Counted from the stretch's first letter, positions 11,777 to 23,539 are shown. The stretch: DNA of 64,000 bases from Adiantum capillus-veneris (GCA_014529385.2 CM043967.1:83892278-83956277), one strand, 5' to 3'. The notes: generated from the sequence alone by a model not told the origin. Made by a program: numbers and translations.

Positions 11777-11825
11777 TTTGTGTGTGTTTCTCTCTCATCC
11801 TCTACTTACAGGGCTCACCTCCTCT

Positions 11826-12160
11826 TGAGCTCTCCTTTGGGAAGGAGATGCGTCATAAAGAAGTAAATTTTTGAGCCCTTCGTATGGATCCTCTTCTTCT
11901 TCCCAAATCGGAGAGAGACCTCTTTTGGAAGTCTCACAAGGAGGCTGCCTAGGTACTCTCTCTTCTTGGTGGGGAGTTTGGAGAATCCCATGAGCACGAA
12001 GCTGTCGTTGCACTTTACTTTGGAGGGATGGATTGCCCATGCCTTGTTGAAGCCTAGAAACAAGGTAGTGAACAAGCATAGGGGCATCATTAGTAGCCTG
12101 CTCATTAGCAAAATCAAAGCTATCAACATTAATTTCACTCTCTTTACTATTGTTAGCCAT
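11826..12160 (-). pseudogene. Duplicated gag fragment of element 1
   Basis: Near-identical copy of the gag start at 10050-9730, offset by 2110 bp. It keeps the ATG at 12160 and about 110 codons, then runs into the truncated LTR B. It is not a working gag. It marks the second unit of a tandem duplication. Confidence 0.9.
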
Positions 12161-12562
12161 TCTAACAATTTTTAGGTGTAATATTTTTAGGTGTACTTTG
12201 GCACTTCAAGCCCTAGTTGCTACTCCTCTTTACCCCTTTAGAAAAGCACTCAAGCTATTGTACCCATGGCTCGAATATCATTAATTGCAAGGAATAGAAG
12301 AGAGGGTTTTTCAACACCAAAATAGTACCGGCTCCTAGCAAGCTTCTAATAGCTCAATAGTGGTTAAGCCATAGGCAATCCCCGTAGGAATCCACTATTA
12401 AGACCACAAATCTCGACAGTGATGCCCCACTATTTGCACGAAGCAGGCGCACTGCAAGGCTGAAAAATGCCTATTCTACTTACTCAATTGCAATTAATAA
12501 TACCAACCATTTATAGCTAGCTTAAGGACCTGCCTTCTTGCTCAAGAAAAGAGAAACCTTGT

Positions 12563-12574
12563 GCTCTGATACCA
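12563..12574 (-). promoter_or_regulatory. Duplicated primer binding site
   Basis: Second copy of the TGGTATCAGAGC site on the minus strand, one base inside LTR C. Confidence 0.88.
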
Positions 12575-12799
12575 ATGTAACATTTAACGGCTTAGTAACT
12601 TGTGTGTAGCAGAAAATAACATGAACATAGTGAGCATTTCATTAGAATAGATTCCTAATGAGCATAGCAAGAGTGCTTGGATGGAGAGAACAACAAAAAT
12701 CATAACCCCTAGTTAGATAGGCATGAACAATACTTCAAAAGAGAGAGAAATTAAGCTATTGGCAACAGTTGAGGACCGGATTTACATGGAGCGCCCCCC

Positions 12800-12800
<1 letters not shown>

Positions 12801-12831
<31 letters not shown>
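12801..12831. repeat. Poly-C run of 31 bases in LTR C
   Basis: Counterpart of the 32-base run in LTR B. Confidence 0.95.
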
Positions 12832-12834
<3 letters not shown>

Positions 12835-13302
12835 AAAAGGCTTTGTATTATAGGTTCCCCCCATCAAAGGAGACATTTTACAATACAATACTTGTGTTCC
12901 TTAAATAACTTGCTAGTGCAATGAAGATGGAAGCTTCAAGCACCATGCACACACTTATAAAACACAACATCAATTCCCTCACGGTCTCAGACCCAAGACC
13001 TCACACACCTTTGAATATGGTGAGAGCTAGCGGGGTATGAGAGTAGATTGAGAGGAAGAAAGAGAATTTTTACAAGAAAGAAGTATATCTCCTCACCTAA
13101 TCACTCATAAAATCTTAGCATATCTTAGTAATTGTCCTGGTAGAGGAGATGAGCATGCATTGAAGCTTGGCTCTTGGTTGGATTTGCATCACAAAGCCAA
13201 GAGTCGTTGGAGTAGGCTTCCCTTCTCACAAGCTTGGAGTAGGTGATGAGCTTTCCATCAAATCTTGAGAAGGAGAGAGAGTCTTCTTTGCTTCACACAT
13301 GA

Positions 13303-13425
<123 letters not shown>

Positions 13426-13900
13426 ATAATGCCTTGCCAAAATCAGCCCCCTCTCTCTCTCTGTTGACCCCTCATGCATTTTACTCATGCTAGCACCCCA
13501 TTGGACCCTGTAGAGCTTAGCCAATGATAATTGAGAAGCATAAGTGATAGCCTTGTCACATGGGTCTCCCTTTCCCCTTTTGTGAGAGCTTTAAGTAATT
13601 AAATAATTCAATTAAACTCTCATTGGACCCCTTTGTCTTCTGGCCACCAATAGGAATCAGGCAAGCCATTGGGTTGTCGAATGCTCATTGGACCCCTTGG
13701 GAGACTGTCCAATAGTCTTCTAGAGAGCTTAATTCTTATTGGTTCTTTTATCAAGTGTTTTTGAATGAATTAAATTAGATTTACTCTAGCCTAATTCTCA
13801 TTGGTCCATCTCTATGGCCATCCAATAGGATTTGAGTGCACCTCGGGGGCAACTGCGCTATGGAGTCATGTGTCCCCTATTCTTTTTGTGTAAAGGGAGC

Positions 13901-13903
<3 letters not shown>

Positions 13904-13961
<58 letters not shown>
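13904..13961. repeat. (GA)n microsatellite in LTR C
   Basis: About 29 units, at the position where LTR A carries (TG)n. Confidence 0.95.
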
Positions 13962-13966
<5 letters not shown>

Positions 13967-14333
13967 GTGTGTTTCTCTCTCATCCCCTACTTACAGGGCT
14001 CACCCCCTCCTCTTTAGGAGTCTTTCAAGACTTTTTGCACAGTACAAAGCATCCAATAATTTTCCTAAGGAATGACCATTGGACTTAACCTTAGCATTTT
14101 GGAAGTCTTAATGAGATGAACCTTAGGTATTTGAAGCCCATTGCTTGCACATTGCTCTTCTGCAGATAGGTCCCCATTTGAATCCCTATTTTCCCTCCTT
14201 TGGATCCCTACTGTGACTAGTCTGCTAGCCTTACCAATAATCTATCTTTTTCTCCCCTGGTACTTCTCCATATTAAATGATCAGTTTAACATGAGAAAAT
14301 CATTTGGGAGAATTAGATATTAGTTATTATGAC

Positions 14334-14341
14334 TCTCTCTC

Positions 14342-14399
<58 letters not shown>
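14334..14399. repeat. (CT)n microsatellite at the junction of LTR C and element 2
   Basis: About 33 units with one CG. It stands where LTR C should meet its PPT (which contains CTCTCTCT) and where the LTR of element 2 starts incomplete. The two elements are therefore fused at this repeat. Confidence 0.9.
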
Positions 14400-14402
<3 letters not shown>

Positions 14403-15055
14403 GTGTGAAGTGCAAAGTAAAAGAGCTCCATCTCCTTCTCCAAGCTAGTAGAGAAGTTGAGAGCCTACACCAACACTCTTGGGTATGGAACACAAATCCA
14501 ACCAAGAGCCATGCTTCAATGCTTAAGCTTGCCATCTTCTCCATCTTCATTACTATGCTATTATTTATGCTAGCAAGAAGAGTGAGAATAAATGAGGAAC
14601 TATTTCTTTCTCCTATGAATTTTTCTTCTTCCTCTTCCCTACCCTCATTCCCCGCTAGCTCTCTACACCTTTGAAGGTGTTTGAGGCCTTTGGACTTAGG
14701 TTGGGGATAGTTAATGCTTTTTACAAAGTCTATGTTATCTTCATGATTCATAAAGCTTTCCATCTTCATTGCATTACCTAGGTCACAAGGAACACAAAGA
14801 TTGTATTGTACCAAGTCTCTCTTGATGGGAGAATCTATAATACAAATGCCTATTGGGAGGGGGACCGGATCCACATAAATCCGGTCCTCAGTGGTTGTCA
14901 AGTCTATTCATGCCAAGTTAATGAAGTACTATGATTTTTTTTTTCTACCATCAATTAAGTTCACGCTCTATGTTCTCAAAGTAGTCTCACAAAAATGCTC
15001 TCTTTAATTCTCCTAATTCCGCTATTCGCAGAGTTCATAGGCCATTTCCATTACA
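14400..15055 (+). repeat. 5' LTR of element 2, 5'-truncated
   Basis: Aligns with the reverse complement of LTRs B and C in blocks (AATCCAACCAAGAGCC, CTTTCCATCTTCATTGCA, AAGATTGTATTGTA, ATCCGGTCCTCA) and ends CA beside the PBS. The first part of the LTR is missing, with the CT microsatellite in its place. Confidence 0.8.
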
Positions 15056-15056
15056 T

Positions 15057-15068
15057 TGGTATCAGAGC
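15057..15068 (+). promoter_or_regulatory. Primer binding site of element 2
   Basis: TGGTATCAGAGC, complementary to the 3' end of initiator tRNA-Met, one base after the LTR end. Confidence 0.92.
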
Positions 15069-15459
15069 TATTGGTTTCTCTTTTATTTCTTTAGAAGAGA
15101 GGTCCTTAAGTTGTCCATGAAAGGTTGGGCATGTTATTGCAATAGGGTAAGTGGGATAGGGATCTATTATCTTGGTTAAGAAGGACTTAGTTCGAGGTAC
15201 ACCGTCGGAAACTATAGTCTTGATAATGGAGCCTCTCGGGGCTTGCCTTTGGCTTTACCATTATTGAGCTGCGAGCAAGCTCAACAGGAACCATAATCAC
15301 AACCGAGCAATGTTAGGCCCGGTCCACTAGTCTTTGCAATCAACAGTGTCTAAACCAAGGGTGTGGCTGCTTGAGAGCTGATTTTCAAAGGTAAAGAAGA
15401 GTAGCGAGGTTTTTGAGGGTAGCAAAGCACAAAGTATTCTATACATAAGTATAATTAGC
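15069..15459 (+). other. Leader of element 2 between PBS and gag
   Basis: About 390 bp with no supported open frame. It equals the leader of element 1 in position and length. Confidence 0.6.
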
Positions 15460-16700
15460 ATGTCTGACAATAACCGAGAGATTAGAATAAACATTGATAA
15501 CTTTGATTTTGCACATGAAGGTGCTAATGATGATGCCCCCATGTTTGTCAATTATCTTGTTACTAGGTTGCAGCAAGCTATGGGAAACCCTGCTTTGCAA
15601 ATTGAAGTTACTCAACAACATCGTGGTTATGGGATTTCCCTTCCTCTCCAAGAGGAGAGAGAGCTTAGGAGGCCTCTTGATGAGACCCCCAAAAGAAGAC
15701 TCTCTCCCATACGGGAGGAGGAATCTAAAGAACGAGAAAGTAATGAATCCCTAAGTTCCTCTAAAGATGTGGCTCCACAAAGATGGCGGTCTAGATGATC
15801 GCCAACTCCTCCCAAGAGGAAACGGTCAACCCACAATCCTTCTCCTCATCACTCCAAAAGGGACGAGAGGAAACAAAGGAAGAAAAGGTCAAGAAAGAGG
15901 TCACCCCTTCTCCTTCTTCTTCACCTTCCTCCTCTTCCGACGAAAGCTATGGCTATTCTCTTAGAAAATACAAGAGGGGAGGACATCGTAAATCTTACTC
16001 AGCATGGCGAAGGTCCCAAAAACTAAAGAAGTTCAAAGAGGGAGGAAAGAGTATCTCTTTTCTTACCTATGATGGCACCTTTGGTGCTACGTCAATGGTT
16101 GGCTAGCCTTCGTGGAAACGGCGAAGCCCCAAAGACATGGAAAACTCTACGAGTTTCCATCATGAAGTAATTCCTTGCAAGTGATGCAAAGGACAAAGTG
16201 CTTATCGAATGGTGAAGTTTGAAGCTTCTTTCCCATGAGTCTATCCACAAATATGTAAACAAGTTTTGGGATTTACATATCGCGGCTACTTTCTTTCAAA
16301 AGATAGAATTTGCCGAGAAAAAGCAACAATTCTGTGCAAGATTACCTGAAAAGATGGCCAAGTACGTCAACTCCCAACGGCCTGGTTCTATCACCGAAGT
16401 AATCCACCACACTACAGTGGCTTTGCGCATCAATTTTTAACAAGGGGCTAGACAGAATGTCAAGCCCATGGAAAGCAAAGACGAAAAAGATGCAAAGGGG
16501 AAAAACCATGCCCAAAATTCTTCCCAAGGCAATTCCAACAACAACAATAATTGATCGAAGGAGAAGGGAGTTTACAAAGGTAAAATGAACACTCTCCTAG
16601 AGAGCTTCAGGCTTTTTGTAAGGACCACAAATGGAGCACAAATGGTTTAAGTGTGGGAAGCAAGGACATGGCTATCGTTCTTGCCCCAAGAGAAATGCCC
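15460..16700 (+). pseudogene. Element 2 gag with internal deletion
   Basis: The start MSDNNREIRINIDNFDF at 15460 matches element 1 gag. A frameshift near 15795 leads into the Ser-rich linker. At about 16091, right after DGTFGAT, some 35-40 codons of the capsid core present in element 1 are missing. The sequence resumes at WLASLRGNGEAPKTWK. Stops occur near 16168, 16214 and 16438. The zinc knuckle near 16640-16690 reads WFKCGKQGHGYRSC, so its first Cys is replaced by Trp. Confidence 0.87.
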
Positions 16701-17160
16701 GCAATGAGACTCCTAGAGCTTCCACTATTGAAGCTCCAAAGGAGGATGCTCATTGCAAAGGATCACCTTTCTCCTATGCTTGGAGAAATGTAAGGAAGCA
16801 TGATGCCTTCATCTTGTTTGACCCTGGATCTACTCACAACTTCATATCAATGGAGTTGGCCACCAAGTTTGGAATTCAAGCTTTCGATATGGGAGATATT
16901 GTAACTGCTGACACCGCTTTCAAGGGACAGAAAGTCTTCGTTACTCCCTTGATTGGGAACTTGAGGCTTCATGTCCAAAGCTATGTTGACAAAGAAGAAA
17001 TTTTGATCTTTCCTCTCCAACATGAGAATGCTATCCTACCACATGGCTGCCAACATGAAGTTCCCTAAAAGGAGAATCTACTTCACCTATAGGGGAAAGA
17101 TCATGTATATAGATGCTAGTGAGTTTGGTCATACTATACCACTTGTAAATCCTCTTGTTT
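16631..17160 (+). pseudogene. Element 2 retropepsin region
   Basis: Aspartic protease that would cleave the polyprotein. FILFDPGSTHNFIS lies near 16810. A frame change near 17030 is followed by MKFPKRRIYFTYRGK. The zinc knuckle at the start is shared with the end of gag. Confidence 0.85.
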
Positions 17161-17281
17161 TTTATAAATCAATGAAGAGCTCAATTTCTATGTACATGAT
17201 TTTTATCAAAGAGTCCCTAAAAGATCCTAATGTTTCATCAAACGTAAATGGTAGGAATCAAGAAGAGTTAGACTTGTCTAA

Positions 17282-17943
17282 TTGTCTAAAGGATTCCAAG
17301 ATGTGTTCATCGATGATATCCCTATGGACTTACCTCCAAAACGAGGGGATGATGACCATCGAATTGAGCTCCTATCAGGAAGCTCACCGCCTAACAAGCC
17401 TCCTTATCGAGTTTCCCAAGCTCAACAAGAGGAGATCATGAGGCAAGTACAAGAATTGGTAGACAAAGGGATGGTGAGGCCTAGCTCCTCTCCCTTTTTT
17501 TCTCTAGTCCTTTTAGTGCAAAAGAAAGATGGTACATACTGCATGTGTGTGGACTATCGAGCACTAAACCATATCACTATCAAAAACAAATCTCTCATGC
17601 CTCGGGTAGAAGATCTATTTGATAAGCTACAAGGCTCTAGCTACTTCAGTAGGATTGACCTTAAAGCGGCTATCATCAATTAAGAATAGTGGATGAAGAT
17701 ATCCTAAAGACCGCGTTTCGTACAACGTTTGGTCTTTATCAATATCTACTCATGCCTTTTGGCTTGACTAATGCACCAGCCATGTTCAATCATTTAATGG
17801 AGAAAATATTTAGACCCTACTACAAATTCACTGGAGTGTTCTTTGATGATATCATCATCTACTCCAAGTCCTTGGAGGAACAAAAGCAGCATATCCAAGT
17901 GATTTTTCAAGCATTGAGGGAGAGCGAGCTTTTTATCAATTAA
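17282..17943 (+). pseudogene. Element 2 reverse transcriptase, broken
   Basis: RT blocks in order: PPYRVSQAQQEEIMRQVQEL, KKDGTYCMCVDYRALN, a damaged version of the usual SGYHQIRI block with a stop at 17681, [13 protein letters not shown] and the catalytic FFDDIIIYS near 17845. The stop after FIN at about 17941 ends the block. Both active-site Asp residues remain, but the chain is interrupted twice. Confidence 0.9.
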
Positions 17944-18011
17944 AAAAATGCGAATTTTTCCTTCAAGAGATTCAATACTTAGTTCATATTATCTCTCAAG
18001 ATGGTATTCGT

Positions 18012-18528
18012 ATGGATCCATCAAAGTTGGAGGTAATAAAAGCATGGCATAATCCAAGGAATCTGTATGAGCTAAGAAGCTTTATTGGTATGTGTGCATA
18101 CTATAGATGCTTTATAGAAAAATTCTCTCAAATAGCAGGACCATTACATGACTTAACAAAGAAGAACGTTGAGTACTCATGGACCGCTAAGGAGCAAAAT
18201 GCTTTTGACAAGCTCAAAGAGAAGCTTACCTCCCAACCAGTCCTTATGCTTCTAGATCTCTCAAAGCCATTTGAGGTCCAATGTGATGCTTGTGGTGATT
18301 GCCTTGGAGCAGTCTTGCTTCAAGAAGGGCATTCCATATGAGAGCCAAAGGCTCAATACAGATGAACGATTCTTGGGCATTTATGAGAAAGAGCTTTTAG
18401 CTATTCTACATGCCCTAGACACTTGGAAGCACTATCTATTGGGGACTCCATTTATTTTACGAACAGACCACCAAAGTCTCAAGTACTTCATGACGCAAAC
18501 AAATCTTTTTGACAAACAAATGAGGTAG
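18012..18528 (+). pseudogene. Element 2 RNase H, frameshifted
   Basis: Connection block FIGMCAYYRCFIEKFSQIAG, then VQCDACGDCLGAVLLQEG. A one-base shift near 18335 is followed by YEKELLAILHALDTWKHYL and RTDHQSLKYFM. It matches the element 1 RNase H block for block. Confidence 0.88.
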
Positions 18529-18682
18529 GCAAATTTTCTTTCGCAATTTTATTTTCATATTGCTCACATTGTTGGTCGATGCACTTTCACCACGACCAAA
18601 AATTTGCAGTGTCTACAGCAAGTCACAATGATCTATCTTCTATGATAGATGAGTATGCTAGTGCCCTGACTTTAAAGACATA

Positions 18683-20078
18683 ATGTCAACCCTTGCTTTG
18701 GGGAAGAAAGAAGAACCATTCACCTTGCAAGATGGTTATCTTCTCTATGGCAATAGGCTATGTGTTACTCACTCCCTACGTGAGAAAGTCATGTATGGAT
18801 CCCATGCTCCTCCCTATGTGGGGCATAGATGCATTCAACCTACTCTTCAAGAAGTAGAGGCGTATTTCTATTGGCCTACCATGAAAGTGGGCATACAAGA
18901 GTATGTTTCAAAATGTGTGGTATGCCAAAAGACTAAGTATGATAGAGGGAAGCAACCTAGATTACTCCATCCATTGCCAATCCCTAATTCACCATGGGAG
19001 AGTATATCCATGGATTTTATCTTTGGATTACCCAAGTCTATCCATGGAAATACGGGAATATGGACAATAGTCGACAGGTTTAGCAAGCAAGCACACTTCA
19101 TTCCTGTCAAAAAGACTATTAAGGCACACCAAATGGCAACTCTCTTCATATCTTAAACTTTCAAACACCATGGATTGCCAACATCCATCGTGTCAGATAG
19201 AGATCCTAGAATGACCAGTAATGTTTGGAAAGGTCTCTTTGAAAATCTAGGTACAAGATTGAATTTCTCTTCGGCCTATCACCCAAAAACGGATGGCCAA
19301 AGTGAAATAGCCAATCTTACGATTCTTGATCTACTAAAGACTTATGTTACATAAGTAGATCAATAGTACTTACCTCTTGTAGAGTATGCGTACAATAATA
19401 TTGTCCATACTTCTACGAGAAAAGCACCTTTTGAAATCATTGAGGGAAGACCTAAAAGTCCCTTGCTACTTAAAGTACATAAAAAGATCTTCGTGTCGAT
19501 GAGTATAGCCGTGACCTACAAGAATCTTTTCAAAAGATTAAGGAGTCTATATCCATCTCTCAACAAAGGCAAAAAGTGCCACTGACAAGCACAACGGGCC
19601 TTAATGTTTAAAGAAAATGAGTGGGTCTTACTTAAGTTTCACAAGGCTTGATTGAGGCAAACAACGGGCAAAATTCCTACTGGCCATCAAAAGCATTATG
19701 CTAAACTAGCAAAAAGATACTATGGTCCTTTTCCAATATTGAAGCCAATCAATAAGATGGCTTATCAACTCAAGTTGTCCAACCATTGGCTCATACACAA
19801 TGCTTTTCATGTGAGCCTACTTAAGCCCTACGAAGGAGAGCCACCAAGTGAACCAATTATTGAAGACCCTCCTGAAATCAAAGACCAAGAAGAGGTGCTG
19901 CAACCCGAAGCTATCCTTCATGAGGAAGACAAGATACTACGACATGGTAAGATTATCCGACGATATCTTATTAAATTTAAAAATTATTATTCCTTTTGAA
20001 GATGCTAGATGGATGCAAGGAATACATCTTAAGGATAGTATGAACCTTGTCAATGCTTACAATGCTACATTAGAGTAA
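18683..20078 (+). pseudogene. Element 2 integrase with chromodomain-like end, broken
   Basis: The zinc-binding block includes SHAPPYVGHR and KCVVCQKTK. The core has [21 protein letters not shown] (catalytic Asp kept, unlike element 1) and DGQSEIANLT. Stops occur near 19154 and 19353. About 25 codons are lost around 19360 compared with element 1. The C-terminal part (19652-20078) has the GPFPILKPINK block and a frameshifted RRYLIKFKNY chromodomain-like segment. Confidence 0.9.
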
Positions 20079-20399
20079 GAAAATGTACATGTTTCTTTTA
20101 AATGATCAATGTTTTTGTCTTATAAGACTAGTTCTCTTTTTATTGTGCACAAATTTAAATAGTATGCATGCTTTCAATCATGTTTGTGATGACGACATCT
20201 CTCAAACACCGAGTAGAATTTGTCACTCTACTTTGGAAGAATAAAATGGACTAAAGAGCAAACATGCTTGCAGAAGCTATGTCTCCCAAGCACGAAACGG
20301 ATTAGTCATCTATCTTGGGAATATGTTGTAGGGTAAAAGGGGATCCTCTACCCGCTAAGAAACATTGACTAATGACTAAGGCTTTATCTCTTCTACCTC

Positions 20400-20434
20400 A
20401 TAGTCGAGGACGACTATGATTTCAAGAGAGAGGT
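20400..20434 (+). promoter_or_regulatory. Stem-loop and polypurine tract of element 2
   Basis: 20400-20417 is the perfect inverted repeat ATAGTCG-AGGA-CGACTAT, followed by the purine run CAAGAGAGAGGT (20423-20434). The LTR starts with TG at 20437. Confidence 0.75.
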
Positions 20435-20436
20435 AA

Positions 20437-20520
20437 TGTAAATGATTTTCTCATATATTTAAACTTATCATTTTATGTGGGAGAATAGATGGGAACAAGG
20501 GTTAGAATTAGACAAGTGAT
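20437..20520 (+). repeat. Start of the 3' LTR of element 2
   Basis: TGTAAATGATTTTCTCAT resembles the start of the family LTR (AAATGATTTTCTCATG in LTRs A and C). Homology fades within about 80 bp, so the rest is deleted or too diverged to follow. Confidence 0.6.
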
Positions 20521-22440
20521 TACGGGGCTATCTCAACACGGGGCCAATGCTAAAGGGGTCCAAATGAGAGATGATCTACATTACATATATCACGTCCATC
20601 TACAAGAGCCATAAAAACTCTTTTAGATGGATTACATGACAGTGGCTCATCATGTTGTTTTTTTGAGATCTCTCTTTTAGTGGCATGTCTACTAAAAACA
20701 TGTACCCCTCCACTCAAAAATAGGGCTAAAAAGCTCAACCAAAAAGCTTTGCTCTATCACAATCTCCACATACAATAATGATGAATTATAGACTCTATCT
20801 ACGATTGCATCCTCAATTCAAGGGATGTCAAAAGGTGTTATCAAAACAATCCACACCAAGGCACACAAGGGCTAATACATCACGTAACTAAGCTCATTAA
20901 ACATGACTCTCTTCTACTCATGGGCACTTCATCTCTTTTAGAAAGTTCCCCACTCAATGCACAGAAGGTTGTTGGTCCTCAACTTCATATAAATTAGGAC
21001 TATCCTTCGATTTGGAGGACACCCTCTCACTAAACACTTAGCTCATTGACTGATGCCAAGGAAATCTTTTTAGATAGGTTAATGGCTATCCACCATTATG
21101 GTGCAACCCATACTTGCACTCTCTCAAGGATGACATTTTTGAGCAGGCACTAACACACCCACAAACACGAAGTGTTGTGGCCCAATTAGGTATCCCCTTC
21201 AAATGCTTCGATGACATCCTTCTCATCAACTCCAAGAACCCCTTGTATTTCATCTAGCAACACATAATCTATCCCAATTGTCTCTTTATAGAAGTAGAGC
21301 AAGGGGAAACTACAAGATTCCTCAATCTTAATCTTACACTCAATCAAGGGCTCCTGATGAAATCCATGGCCAAGAATGAAGCAAACCTCCCAAATCCACC
21401 CATGAAACACCTAAAATGGTATAGTAATAGACTCTTAGAATGGGCACACAAGGTCATTGTCTCACAACTCAAGCCCATTATCTTTTGCAATTCCTACCCA
21501 CTTAAGGCCTCCCAAGATATAAAAACTCTCATCAATGCATTTTGTTACAATGGTTTTGAAAGGGAAAAACTTTGGAGATTGGTTAGAAGGCACTTATATA
21601 ACTGTGCAACATCTCCATACACTTGCCATTCCCACGATGTCTTGGACTTTCTAAAAACTGGAGAGCTCTAGGACCCCTTTGGGGCCTAGTTCCCCCAAAG
21701 AGCGATTACCATCCTAGTGTGGGTGGAGGCGGGTCTCTCTCTCACAGTTTACAACCTAAAATATGAAGGCTTAAAAGGTAGAGCAAAAATAGTTTTTTAC
21801 ACTTAACTACCAAATATGTGAAGGCATAATTGGGTAGACCAAAGAAACTCTTGTCCTACTAGCCCATAGGGCTCGGGAAGAAAATGGGTATGTTCCTTGA
21901 AGGGGGGAAGTTACAAACACCCCCACTCCTTGGGACCCACCACCCAACTCTCCGCCACCATTCCCTTTCTAGAGATATCCCATTTTTTAAATGAAGGCTA
22001 ACCCATTCATATATAAAGGTCCTTGGATGTTTTTTTCCAAAGAAGAAAATCCACTCTCTCAAGGCTGCAAAGGGATGACACTACACCTACCCTAACCCAC
22101 CAATGGATCCTTCTACTCAGGTTTAGTGAGATTACTTGATTTCTTAATTAATTTAACCTAGATAACAAGTAGGCATTTACTAGGACACCTGTCTTCCACC
22201 ATTCTTTCTAATATTCTTATGTGTTTTTTATGGTGATGGTGACAAGTAACAAAGGAATGACTTTTTTAAATGGATTGGTGCAAGTTGTCTACCTCCCATG
22301 TTTTATCATAGTTTCTTTACGCTTCATATTGTAACTAACGTTGAGAAATAATATCCTTGGCCTCACACATGGGGGAGTTTGCTAAACCTGTTTTGCAAGT
22401 TCCTTTGCTTTTTGTTTTTTGGTTAAAGACCATATAATAT
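20521..22440. other. Unassigned region
   Basis: Only short open frames are present (for example 21357-21671 on plus). None has a motif I recognise. Some may be remnants of a diverged 3' LTR or another retroelement. Confidence 0.35.
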
Positions 22441-22441
22441 C

Positions 22442-22445
<4 letters not shown>

Positions 22446-22500
<55 letters not shown>
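22446..22500. repeat. (CT)n microsatellite
   Basis: About 27 uninterrupted units. Confidence 0.95.
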
Positions 22501-22503
<3 letters not shown>

Positions 22504-22694
22504 CTTTCCGTGCACTACTAGATATTGTCTATTAAATTTTATTAAACATAACATTCCCGACAAACTTCTATATCAACTTGCAAGGCCCACCAAGAAACCC
22601 TCAATACTAAATCTAATGGCTTTAATAAAGACCTCGTCATGGGATCAACGGCAAGTAGCAAGGCTTGCAAATCTCACGACAAATGGATAAAATG

Positions 22695-22775
22695 TCCACG
22701 TAGGTTGGGCGCCAAGGATTCGAACCCATCCCTTAGGTGTGGCAACACGATGGCTTAACCACGTAGACGTGTGCA
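22695..22775 (-). repeat. tRNA-like SINE head or tRNA pseudogene
   Basis: The minus strand carries an A-box-like TGGTTAAGCCA (22761-22751) and, 24 bases on, a perfect B-box GGTTCGAATCC (22726-22716), followed by TTGGCGCC. This is the layout of an RNA polymerase III internal promoter. No closed acceptor stem or anticodon arm is evident, so a tRNA-derived SINE is more likely than a working tRNA. Confidence 0.6.
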
Positions 22776-23530
22776 TTTTGGTGCCCCTTATGACCATTTT
22801 TAAACCTATAAAGTGAATTTCGGGAAAAAGTAAACTAGGACAAAAAAAGTATCTCGAACGCATCCCTTTAAAATTGGATTGCTGAGTCTACCTTGCATCT
22901 CGTGCACCTAGCTTCCCGTAGTAGATCCCATGAAGGATCCTTCATTAAAGACCTCTTGGGATTTAGGCAACATTCAAACTTGCATAATTTATCCTACTCA
23001 TTTGCATCGCTTTTCCACCTGGTACAAACCTGTTGCCTTGGTACTTTGGGTGTGGATTTCACACTCACCCTCGTTAGACCTCGCTAAATCAAAAGCAATG
23101 CCCCCATCATTAGGTTGCTTCCCACATGCAAAGCAACATAATGGTAATGAATTATCAAATTCCATAACTTTCTCATCTAAACCACCTCCAAACTCAAATA
23201 TGGTTCAGGGAAAATGTAGAGAGAGAGAGAGAATATAAGGAAGGAACGATACTTTAGAGGTTATGTTCTACATTACAAAAAATTACTAGAAGGCAATTAA
23301 GGATTGTTGTCACTTGATTGGCCTTCATCGGAGCCTATTTTGAAAACACTAGAAGATCTTCTTCATATCATTAGGAAATACAACTTGTACCTATTGGCAT
23401 TTGGACTCTTTGAATATGACTTTTGTCAGGTTGTCGCATCGATTAGAGCCATTGCCTAGCATGCTAACTTCTTCACATGCTTTGACTTACCTGCGTGCAA
23501 TGGTCTCAGAGGTTTTCATTGGCCGTACTG
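22776..23530. other. Unassigned region
   Basis: Overlapping short frames with no recognised motif. A short GA run lies at 23220-23232. The right end probably includes the 3' flank of the PIF/Harbinger relic. Confidence 0.35.
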
Positions 23531-23539
23531 CTTGGAGCT

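Larger units (their letters stand above)
3461..11825 (-). mobile_element. Element 1: Ty3/gypsy LTR retrotransposon, minus strand, decayed
   Basis: Order on the minus strand: 5' LTR (10466-11825, cut short), PBS (10453-10464), gag, protease, reverse transcriptase, RNase H, integrase with a chromodomain-like end, PPT (4851-4862) and 3' LTR (3461-4848). The protein order with integrase last, the C-terminal chromodomain-like segment and an initiator tRNA-Met primer site fit a Ty3/gypsy chromovirus. Many frameshifts and stops make it non-autonomous. The left LTR lacks about 250 bp of its outer end, so no target duplication can be read. It is the same family as element 2 at 14.4-20.5 kb. Confidence 0.9.
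10466..11825 (-). repeat. 5' LTR of element 1 (LTR B), cut short on the right
   Basis: Begins TGTAACATTT beside the PBS and carries poly-C, (TG)n and (GA)n tracts. It ends abruptly near 11820-11826 in mid-LTR, where the sequence jumps back into gag. LTR C at 12576-14333 shows the missing ~340 bp. Confidence 0.88.
14400..20520 (+). mobile_element. Element 2: Ty3/gypsy LTR retrotransposon, plus strand, decayed
   Basis: Partial 5' LTR (14400-15055), PBS (15057-15068), gag, protease, RT, RNase H, integrase with chromodomain-like end, stem-loop and PPT (20400-20434), and the start of a 3' LTR (20437). Its proteins are close relatives of those of element 1, including the DPGSTHNFIS protease motif and the FFDDIIIYS RT motif. 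Stops and frameshifts occur throughout. It lies head-to-head with element 1. Confidence 0.9.

Noticed and set aside
21357-21671. 104-codon plus-strand ORF as a host gene
   Set aside because: No motif, no splice partner and a conflicting open frame on the other strand; kept only as unassigned.
22695-22775. Functional tRNA gene
   Set aside because: A and B boxes are present, but no acceptor-stem pairing or anticodon arm could be drawn. A SINE is more likely.
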